Source: Bacteroidota bacterium
GTDB taxonomy: Bacteria; Bacteroidota; Bacteroidia; B-17B0; B-17BO
DNA: 5,439 bases
NCBI GenBank assembly: GCA_025356715.1
Contig: JANXRU010000366.1
Coordinates: forward strand, 1-5,439
Direction: 5' to 3'
Shown: piece by piece, positions 1 to 5,439 of the stretch
Position numbering within the stretch: position 1 is the stretch's first letter
Layout of the letters: the number at the start of each line of letters is the position of its first letter
The notes under the pieces: model-generated
Told to the model about the DNA's origin: nothing
The model's input: the letters and a program-made list of their open reading frames with translations, nothing else
Databases searched by the model: none
Program-made: the position numbers and the translations under genes

Positions 1-92
1 CCTATTAATTGAGCAGTTACAGAGCTTTTGCTTTTTAAATTAAATGAAATCGTTGCTTCGTTTTTTGTAGGATTAGGTTGCACTAAAATATT
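1..92 (-). other. Start of type IX secretion C-terminal sorting domain (type A), incomplete
   Basis: Residues about 437-466 of the Asp-box protein read NILVQPNPTKNEATISF and continue into SKSSVTAQLI. The PNP-x-x-x-x-x-T-I-x-F pattern is the usual opening of the type A sorting domain used by Bacteroidota T9SS cargo. The rest, normally another 50 or so residues ending in a basic strand, would lie before position 1. It implies removal by the sortase PorU and surface anchoring or release. The domain family is established knowledge; the assignment rests on the visible motif only. Confidence 0.82.
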
Positions 93-1400
93 TTTCACAA
101 CTGGTTCTTGCATCGTTTCTAATGACAACGTTGTGCCATTAATAATAGCTGTGTATACGCTTAATTGTCCACTATTCAACTGCATCCAAATAGGCCGCAC
201 CACATTGTTGTGTGCCGTAATGCCAATATAATCACCAAAAAAAACACCAACAGTTGGTTTAAACGATGTTTGATTTACTTTATAATTTTGATAAGTAACA
301 CCTCCATCTTTTGAAACAGCCACATATACATCTGTAAAATCATTTCCTGAAAAATTTCGTCGATCATAGAAAACAACATATACATAACCCGTTACCTGAT
401 CAATACACATGGAGCTCATAAATTGATGTTTGCCAGGAGCATCGTCATTGACGCGAGTTGGCGAAGACCAAGTTACTCCACCATCAGTAGATTTGATTGT
501 AAAAATATCCACATCATTTGCACCAGCTCGTTGATCACTCCAATTCACATAAATGGTTCCACGATTAGGTCCATTGCTTAAATCACACATCGTAAATGGT
601 AAACCATTACAACGATAAATACCATTTACATCATATACCCACCCACCCGGAGTTGCGCCTAAAGGAATTTCTTGTGTTAGCCATGTATTACCACCATCTA
701 CTGATTTTTGAAACATCAACCCATTGATGCCACTCCATGCCACATACACTTCATTATTAGGGCCAATAGCAGGGACTGCACCTTCAACTGTTGTATCATT
801 ATCAATACAATTTCCTGCGAATTTTGAAATACGTTTTGGGATATCCCAATTTAAACCACCATCCGTTGATTTCGAATAAAGTATAACGGAACTATCTTGC
901 GGATCTCCACTTTCATACGCATCAAATTGTGTCCATGTTATATGAATTGAATTATCCGTTGGATTTACTGCATACCAGGGCTTATCCTGAACCTTTAATC
1001 CATTTTTTCCAACTCCTACACATTGAGGATACGTTGCGCCTGCATCAAATGATTTTTGTACCACAATCCTATCAACCCAACTTCCGCCAATGGTTGTTGG
1101 AGGCGGGTTTGACAAATGCATATAATATGCTGCATTTGCTGTGTCCCAAAATAAAACGGGATCGCCATATACACTATAAGCATTACAACCCAATGTACTC
1201 GTTTGCCATGTTAATCCACCATCATTACTGCGGTATTGATTATTGAGATTAGCACCTGCAATAAGTTGATTAGTGTTTTTTGGATTAATAGCAATAGAAA
1301 CTTCTTCAGGGGTATTTGAAGTACTAATTAAAACATTTTGATATTGTGCCTTAACAATAAAACAAATTAAGCAACACAAAAGCGTTAGTGATTTAAGCAT
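1..1400 (-). CDS. Secreted Asp-box (BNR/sialidase-like) repeat protein with T9SS sorting domain, 3' truncated by window edge
   Basis: The frame is open from ATG at 1400-1398 to the window edge, giving 466 codons with no stop. Residues 1-19 form a signal peptide (basic Lys3, hydrophobic core, ...VKAQ end). The mature part carries six Asp-box motifs (S-x-D-x-G-x-x-W type): RSNDGGLTW (57-65), KSFDAGATY (116-124), KSTDGGLNW (177-185), KSVDGGNTW (232-240), KSTDGGVTW (303-311) and VSKDGGVTY (362-370). Such repeats build a beta-propeller. The motifs WSDQR (287-291) and YDRR (345-348) are typical of Bacteroidota sialidase-like proteins. Near residue 437 a sorting domain begins (LVQPNPTKNEATISF), so the product is expected to be exported by Sec, then moved across the outer membrane by the type IX system. 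No FRIP/RIP motif is visible near the mature N-terminus, so true sialidase activity is not supported; an extracellular binding or adhesive propeller is equally possible. It starts 35 bp after the rhodanese gene. The fold and secretion route are confident; the substrate is unknown. Confidence 0.9.
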   Translation of the reverse strand, partial: MLKSLTLLCCLICFIVKAQYQNVLISTSNTPEEVSIAINPKNTNQLIAGANLNNQYRSNDGGLTWQTSTLGCNAYSVYGDPVLFWDTANAAYYMHLSNPPPTTIGGSWVDRIVVQKSFDAGATYPQCVGVGKNGLKVQDKPWYAVNPTDNSIHITWTQFDAYESGDPQDSSVILYSKSTDGGLNWDIPKRISKFAGNCIDNDTTVEGAVPAIGPNNEVYVAWSGINGLMFQKSVDGGNTWLTQEIPLGATPGGWVYDVNGIYRCNGLPFTMCDLSNGPNRGTIYVNWSDQRAGANDVDIFTIKSTDGGVTWSSPTRVNDDAPGKHQFMSSMCIDQVTGYVYVVFYDRRNFSGNDFTDVYVAVSKDGGVTYQNYKVNQTSFKPTVGVFFGDYIGITAHNNVVRPIWMQLNSGQLSVYTAIINGTTLSLETMQEPVVKNILVQPNPTKNEATISFNLKSKSSVTAQLI

Positions 1401-1435
1401 TTAAATTTGATTTAATATTATAAAATATATGGGGA

Positions 1436-1822
1436 TTATTTTTTATTTTCCACTTCAAAACCTGATTTAACCCAATCGCCAAAGCCTTTAGCTAAATTTA
1501 CCACATGTGTAAAACCCTGTGTTTTCATTAAGTCTGCACAATCACCACTACGACCACCACCAGCACAATAAACTAAATAGGTTTTTTTCTTATCTAAACG
1601 AGAAATAATAGTTTCTGAATTCGTTCCTAAAAAATCGATTTGTGTGGCTCCTTTAATAAAGCCTTTGTTTTTTAATTCATCATCTGTTCGTAAATCAATT
1701 AAAATCGACTTTTTCTCGTCAATTAATTTTTTAAACGTGGCTGCATCTACATTTTCTATTTTTGTTTGAGAAAAGCAAACTGTTGCTGTCATTAAGCAAC
1801 AAATCGTTATAAGTGTTTTCAT
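1436..1822 (-). CDS. Exported single-domain rhodanese-like protein
   Basis: This 128-residue protein has a signal peptide at residues 1-18 (MKTLITICCLMTATVCFS, probable cut before Gln19), so it should work in the periplasm. The rest is one rhodanese domain. ILIDLRTDDEL (40-50) is the CH2A-like strand and acidic turn. The active-site loop is CAGGGRS, with catalytic Cys86 and Arg91 in the C-x-x-x-x-R pattern. GFTHVVNLAKGFGDW (103-117) is the usual C-terminal strand and helix. The family forms a cysteine persulfide and transfers sulfane sulfur or reduces thiols; the length matches periplasmic PspE-like members. A second cysteine, Cys95, lies nine residues after the catalytic one and could pair with it. 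Start: ATG at 1822-1820, just before the signal peptide, with an A-rich leader and no Shine-Dalgarno. It lies 12 bp after the VIT/CCC1 stop, so it is probably co-transcribed. Its substrate and any link to metal export are inference. Confidence 0.92.
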   Translation of the reverse strand: MKTLITICCLMTATVCFSQTKIENVDAATFKKLIDEKKSILIDLRTDDELKNKGFIKGATQIDFLGTNSETIISRLDKKKTYLVYCAGGGRSGDCADLMKTQGFTHVVNLAKGFGDWVKSGFEVENKK

Positions 1823-1834
1823 TTTTTTATATTA

Positions 1835-2515
1835 TTAGTGTCCAATTAATTTTGCAATTCCAAACGCAGCGCCTGCTGCAATCAAGCCAATAAGTGTTAC
1901 TTTGAAGGCACCATATATTGGTGACTGACCAGTAACTTTACTTTTAAAATAACCAAATACAAACAAACAAATTGTAGTTATTATGGTAGATAAAATTAGT
2001 CCATCCGTTGGCTTATCTACAAAAAAATAAGCTGTTAATGGAAGTAAGCCTCCGATAATATAAGAAGTACCAATCGTTAAAGCACTATTTCTGGCTCTTT
2101 GGGGATGCGGTTTTTCCAATCCGAGTTCAAACTTCATCATAAAATCAACCCACTTTTTTTTATCTTTCGAAAGCTCTACGGCTATTATTTGTTGATGTTC
2201 TGGGCTTAAACCATATTCCGCAAAAACTTCCTTTACTTCATCAACTTCTTTTTGAGGATATAATTCAACTTCTTCATATTCTCGTTTTAATTCATTTGCA
2301 TAATGATCTTGTTCAGTTTTTCCAGCTAAGTATCCGCCTAATCCCATTGCAATGCTCCCAGCTACAATTTCGGCAATGCCTGCTGTAATAATGATGGCAT
2401 TACTATCTACAGCACCACTTAATCCAGCAGCTAAGGCAAAAGGCACGGTTAATCCGTCGCTCATACCAATAACAATATCTGTAATAAATTCTGAGCTTTT
2501 TAAATGTTGTTCCAT
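1835..2515 (-). CDS. VIT1/CCC1-family iron/manganese transporter
   Basis: This 226-residue membrane protein of the VIT1/CCC1 family (DUF125) should exchange cytoplasmic Fe2+ or Mn2+ for protons, which in a bacterium means export. Five hydrophobic segments are visible at about 13-35, 40-64, 144-166, 171-190 and 203-224. The first holds the family signature around GMSDGLTVPFALAAGLSGA. A charged cytoplasmic helical region (66-140) separates segments 2 and 3, as in plant VIT1. Recalling the Eucalyptus VIT1 structure, a constant offset of 23 residues places its key residues on matching ones here: Asp13, Asp20, Glu49 and Met57 in the pore, and Glu79, Glu82, Glu90, Glu93, Met126, Met127 and Glu130 in the metal-binding domain. 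There is no N-terminal ferritin-like domain as in MbfA. It sits 63 bp downstream of the adaptor gene and 12 bp upstream of the rhodanese gene. The family is certain; the preferred metal is not shown by sequence. Confidence 0.95.
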   Translation of the reverse strand: MEQHLKSSEFITDIVIGMSDGLTVPFALAAGLSGAVDSNAIIITAGIAEIVAGSIAMGLGGYLAGKTEQDHYANELKREYEEVELYPQKEVDEVKEVFAEYGLSPEHQQIIAVELSKDKKKWVDFMMKFELGLEKPHPQRARNSALTIGTSYIIGGLLPLTAYFFVDKPTDGLILSTIITTICLFVFGYFKSKVTGQSPIYGAFKVTLIGLIAAGAAFGIAKLIGH

Positions 2516-2578
2516 AGTTCTTTTAAAATAAAATTAAAGATAACACTTAATCTTTTCTAATTAAAAGTCATTTATCAT

Positions 2579-3715
2579 TTATTCCTCAGATTTGTTTTTT
2601 AATTGCATCAGTAAAGAATAAGCACCTTTTGTTACTATGTTTGCATTTAAAAGATTTCTTTTATCGATAGAAGAGACTTCTGTATAATTATTTTCAGAGT
2701 TCCCCTTAATAATTTCCACTAACTCAAATTGTTTACTTTCAATTTGGATAAAAATATAATCCTTACCTTCAAAACTAACAATAGCATCATCATTAATTGA
2801 ATAAACACTATTGTTTTTGATATCAATGTCGGCATTCATATACATCCCAGGAAAAAGAGTTTTGTCGTAAGCTTCAAAATGACAGTGAACCTCAGCGCTT
2901 CTATCATCTGATAATCCTTGGCTAATTAATATGATTTCACATGGGTACTTTTTATCGGTTTCGTTATTGTTGTATGCAACCAGTTTTTGACCAATCACTA
3001 ATTTATCTAAATCTTTTTCAAAAACTTTCAAATTCAAATGAATATCAGTGGGGTTTATTAATTCGAAAAGTATATCAGCGGGATTTACATATTTTCCAAT
3101 ATTAACATTTACTTTAGATACAAATCCCTCAATAGATGAATAAACATTTACACTGCGTGATAAATTTCCATCATTTAAGGATTCTGGATTTATATTAATT
3201 AATTTTAATTTTTCAGATAAGGCACTTAATGTGATTTTTTGAGTTTTATACTCCATTTCACTTTGCTGAAAAACTTTATCACTACTTGCTTTACTGACGT
3301 TTAACTCTTTTTGGCGATTAAATTCGTTTTCGGAAAACATCAACTTAGACTTAGCCATTAAATACTCTTGTTGTAACTGAATATATTGTTGGTCTTCCAT
3401 CGTAGCAATGACTTCCCCTTTTTTAACATGCATGCCTGGTAATAATTTTGTTGATTTTAAAAACCCACCTAACGGCATGCTAACTGAAATTAAATTTTGT
3501 GGTGGCACATCAATTTTTCCATTTAATTTTAAAGTGGTAGAAATTTCTCGCTTTTCTAATTTTCCAACTTCAATTTTGGCACTTTTAAACTGCGCTTCTG
3601 TTAATGTAACTTTAGCTTCAACTAAAACTGAAGACGCTTCATTCTCTTGTGTGTTTTTGTTGCCGCATGAGGACAATACAAACGTTCCGATAATTAAAAT
3701 GATTATATTTTTCAT
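2579..3715 (-). CDS. RND heavy-metal efflux periplasmic adaptor (CzcB/CusB-type membrane fusion protein)
   Basis: This 378-residue lipoprotein links an RND pump to its outer-membrane channel. The signal peptide ends in a lipobox, LSSC, with Cys17 as the lipidated residue, which anchors it to a membrane on the periplasmic side. The domain order fits the family: first half of the lipoyl/barrel-sandwich domain (about 75-110, LLPGMHVKKGEVIATMED), alpha-helical hairpin (about 110-170, rich in Gln, Glu and Lys), second lipoyl half (about 190-220, SSIEGFVSKVNVNIGKYV), beta-barrel (222-300, including EVHCHFEAYDKTLFPGMYM) and a membrane-proximal domain ending GAYSLLMQLKNK. The stretch between Cys17 and the first domain lacks Met, His and Cys, so the N-terminal methionine metal site of Escherichia coli CusB is absent. 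It starts 7 bp after the pump/channel stop, which suggests translational coupling. The ATG at 3715 is chosen because it begins the lipoprotein signal. Role confident; metal (Zn/Co/Ni/Cd versus Cu/Ag) undetermined. Confidence 0.95.
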   Translation of the reverse strand: MKNIIILIIGTFVLSSCGNKNTQENEASSVLVEAKVTLTEAQFKSAKIEVGKLEKREISTTLKLNGKIDVPPQNLISVSMPLGGFLKSTKLLPGMHVKKGEVIATMEDQQYIQLQQEYLMAKSKLMFSENEFNRQKELNVSKASSDKVFQQSEMEYKTQKITLSALSEKLKLININPESLNDGNLSRSVNVYSSIEGFVSKVNVNIGKYVNPADILFELINPTDIHLNLKVFEKDLDKLVIGQKLVAYNNNETDKKYPCEIILISQGLSDDRSAEVHCHFEAYDKTLFPGMYMNADIDIKNNSVYSINDDAIVSFEGKDYIFIQIESKQFELVEIIKGNSENNYTEVSSIDKRNLLNANIVTKGAYSLLMQLKNKSEE

Positions 3716-3722
3716 TAGTTTT

Positions 3723-5439
3723 TTATTTTGTGATTAAATAATTAATTTGAATAATTGTTTCATTAAGATTCTTAACTGCGTCAAGATAATTAGATTGAAT
3801 GCCTATAGCTTGATTTGTTAACATAACCCATTCTAAATAATTAAGCTCTCCATTAATAAACTGTTTATTAGCTGTTTCGAAAATAGTTTTTGCATTTTTT
3901 AAAGCCGTTTTTTCGAAATAATTTACAGTCGTTAAATTTGTTTGATACTGTCCAATCAAAGATTTATAAACAACTTGTAAAGCATTACGTTCTTGCAAAT
4001 AATTATTTTCAGTAATATGTTGGTTTATTTTTAACGCTTTAATTTTAGCATGTTGTGATCCGAAAAATAATGGAATTCCTACTCCAACTTGCACTGATTG
4101 AAACCTTGTAGAATAGGCATAAACCTTGTTGTCAGAACCAGAACCTTTCATAGTCATGTTATAATAACCAATACTTAAATCTGGCATTAGTTTCGATCTC
4201 TCTAATTTGGAATTTAGTATAGACATTTTTTTATCTTGTTCAAATATTTTCAAGTAAGGGTGTTGATTTACACTATTACTATCCATACTTATATTATAAT
4301 CAATTTTTACATTTGGTTCGCTTGGAATAAAATTTGTTGTAGAATTTAAAAGTAGCTTAAACTGAAGTTTAACAATTTCTATATCTTGTTCTAATTGTTT
4401 TAATTGTATAGATATAGATCCTCGCTGAGTTTCAGCAGTAGTTTTTTCTAAAACATTACTCTCACCCTTCGAAAAACGTAAATTTGCTTTATCTAAAAAT
4501 GCACCATAAATACTATCATTTTTATTTAATAAACTTTCCTTTGCTTTTAAATAAAGAAAGGTATAAAATACCTGTCGTACTACTTTTTTAGTATCTGCTT
4601 CTTTTAAAGAGTTACTTAAAACTGAGGTTCTCCATTGCTCAGTCAACACCTTTTTTTGATTTGCATATACTGTTGGAAAATTAAATGATTGCGAAACAGC
4701 AAAACTATTATCGTTATAATAACTATTTATTTGACCGTATTGCCCAACAACATTTGCTTGAGGTATAGAAGCTGCGGATTTAATTAACTTTTTCTGATAA
4801 TCTATTTTTAGTTTTTCATTTTTAACCACTAAGTTATTTTTTAAAGCTGTATCAATTGCTGCTTGCAAATTAATTGGAGTTTGAGCATTTGCTTGATTAA
4901 CAGATAAGCCTATAACTATAAGCAAAACGGTTGTAACTATTTTACTTTGCGTATTCTTAACTCCTTTTTCAAAAAGAATATACAATATTGGCAAAACAAA
5001 TAAGGTTAAAAAAGTAGCAATTAATAAGCCTCCAATTACTACCGTGGCTAAAGGCCTTTGAACTTCTGCTCCAGCTCCATTACTTAATGCCATTGGCAAA
5101 AAACCTAATGATGCCACAAAAGCCGTCATCATTACCGGACGAAGACGCACTTTGGTTCCCATTAAAACGATTCGCTCTATATCCTCCATGCCTTCTTGTT
5201 TTAAACGATTAAATTCTGCAATTAAAACAATTCCATTTAATACAGCTACTCCAAATAAGGCGATAAAGCCTACGCCAGCACTTATACTAAAAGGCATTCC
5301 GCGTAAAGCCAAAAAATAAATACCACCAATAGCGGATAAAGGAATTGCAGAGTAAATTAATAATCCTTGCTTAACAGAATTAAAAGCAAAAAATAATAAT
5401 ATAAAAATAAGAATTAGTGAAACCGGAACAGCTATCATT
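3723..5439 (-). CDS. CusA/CzcA-type RND metal efflux pump fused to TolC/CzcC-like outer-membrane factor, 5' truncated
   Basis: The reading frame enters from the right edge; 571 codons follow the first in-window Met (5438-5436), which is an internal residue. Numbering from it, residues 1-155 are the last five transmembrane helices of an HME-RND proton/metal antiporter, with the family-typical GMPFSISAGVGFIALFGVAV (47-66), VRLRPVMMTAF (97-107) and GAEVQRPLATVVIGG (123-137). Residues 156-166 are a basic linker, 167-180 are hydrophobic, and 183-186 read ANA|Q. Residues 186-571 are a full outer-membrane-factor domain with two OEP repeats: LQAAIDTALKNN (191-202) opens the first, and VQVGVGIPLFFG (449-460) with the following helices forms the second. 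The product would thus supply both pump and outer-membrane channel. No stop or frameshift separates the halves. Such fusions occur in Bacteroidota. The missing upstream part should hold the N-terminus, porter domains and the metal-determining TM4 motif. The adaptor gene follows after 7 bp. Confidence 0.94.
   Translation of the reverse strand, partial: MIAVPVSLILIFILLFFAFNSVKQGLLIYSAIPLSAIGGIYFLALRGMPFSISAGVGFIALFGVAVLNGIVLIAEFNRLKQEGMEDIERIVLMGTKVRLRPVMMTAFVASLGFLPMALSNGAGAEVQRPLATVVIGGLLIATFLTLFVLPILYILFEKGVKNTQSKIVTTVLLIVIGLSVNQANAQTPINLQAAIDTALKNNLVVKNEKLKIDYQKKLIKSAASIPQANVVGQYGQINSYYNDNSFAVSQSFNFPTVYANQKKVLTEQWRTSVLSNSLKEADTKKVVRQVFYTFLYLKAKESLLNKNDSIYGAFLDKANLRFSKGESNVLEKTTAETQRGSISIQLKQLEQDIEIVKLQFKLLLNSTTNFIPSEPNVKIDYNISMDSNSVNQHPYLKIFEQDKKMSILNSKLERSKLMPDLSIGYYNMTMKGSGSDNKVYAYSTRFQSVQVGVGIPLFFGSQHAKIKALKINQHITENNYLQERNALQVVYKSLIGQYQTNLTTVNYFEKTALKNAKTIFETANKQFINGELNYLEWVMLTNQAIGIQSNYLDAVKNLNETIIQINYLITK
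4884..4943 (-). other. Internal signal-peptide-like segment at the pump/channel junction
   Basis: Residues 166-185 of the visible fusion (KIVTTVLLIVIGLSVNQANA) follow the basic stretch EKGVKNTQSK and precede Gln186. The basic-hydrophobic-small-x-small order is that of a signal peptide with a signal peptidase I site at Ala183-Asn184-Ala185|Gln186. RND pumps end in the cytoplasm, so an extra export segment is needed to place the outer-membrane-factor domain in the periplasm. Whether it is cut is inference; an uncut thirteenth helix is the alternative. Confidence 0.7.

Noticed and set aside
28..231. Plus-strand open frame of 67 codons
   Set aside because: It lies opposite the Asp-box protein, whose frame shows clear motifs; the plus-strand translation resembles no family I know.
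929..1246. Plus-strand open frame of 105 codons, His- and Tyr-rich
   Set aside because: It is the complement of the Asp-box repeat coding region; the odd composition follows from reading that gene backwards.
1401..1435. Candidate promoter (TATATTTT) ahead of the Asp-box protein gene
   Set aside because: The nearest upstream TTTTG is about 26 bases away rather than 19-21, and the region is almost pure A/T, so the match carries little weight.
2536..2555. Inverted repeat AAAGAT-8 nt-ATCTTT in the 63-bp gap between the adaptor and VIT/CCC1 genes, as a terminator
   Set aside because: The stem is only 6 bp with one G-C pair and is followed by an interrupted T-run; in such AT-rich DNA it is expected by chance. 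Weak attenuation cannot be excluded.
2516..2578. Candidate Bacteroidota promoter (TATCTTTA as -7) ahead of the VIT/CCC1 gene
   Set aside because: The -7 lacks the final G of TAnnTTTG and no TTTG is found at the proper distance (only TTTT/TTTA), so it is not distinguishable from AT-rich background.
3408..3737. Plus-strand open frame of 109 codons
   Set aside because: It is antisense to the adaptor N-terminal half and has no recognisable domain.
5436..5438. ATG at the right edge as a start codon for the pump/channel protein
   Set aside because: It lies in the middle of a conserved RND transmembrane region; the residues that follow match the interior of CusA/CzcA, so the gene begins outside the window.

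Overview
This 5.4-kb window is AT-rich and every supported gene lies on the minus strand. It looks like a chromosomal fragment of a Bacteroidota bacterium (Flavobacteriia/Chitinophagia-like). The indicators are a type IX secretion (T9SS) C-terminal sorting domain, signal peptides ending in ...AQ or ...SQ, A-rich leaders without Shine-Dalgarno sequences before the visible start codons, and an RND metal-efflux pump fused to its outer-membrane factor. The species cannot be named from the sequence.

In transcription order (high to low coordinates) the layout is as follows. (1) 5439-3723 is the C-terminal part of a CusA/CzcA-type heavy-metal RND pump that runs in the same frame into a complete TolC/CzcC-like outer-membrane factor. 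The pump N-terminus lies outside the window. (2) 3715-2579 is the lipoprotein periplasmic adaptor (CzcB/CusB type), 7 bp downstream. (3) 2515-1835 is a VIT1/CCC1-family iron/manganese transporter, after a 63-bp gap. (4) 1822-1436 is a small exported rhodanese-domain protein, 12 bp further on. (5) 1400 to past position 1 is a large secreted Asp-box (BNR) repeat protein, 35 bp further on. It carries the start of a T9SS sorting domain and is cut by the window edge.

Genes 1 and 2 together encode all three parts of a tripartite metal exporter: inner-membrane pump, adaptor and outer-membrane channel. The VIT/CCC1 protein would add a second, proton-coupled route for moving Fe2+/Mn2+ out of the cytoplasm. 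The exported rhodanese could handle sulfur or thiol chemistry in the periplasm. Tight spacing and shared strand suggest that genes 1-4 form a metal-homeostasis operon; this is inference. The Asp-box protein may be co-transcribed but has no evident metal role.

The most interesting feature is the pump/channel junction. The last pump helix should end in the cytoplasm, and it is followed by a basic linker, a hydrophobic segment and an Ala-Asn-Ala|Gln site, which looks like an embedded signal peptide. One polypeptide could therefore be made and then cut into pump and channel. No RNA genes, mobile elements, CRISPR arrays or convincing promoters or terminators were found, and no gene-free stretch exceeds 63 bp.
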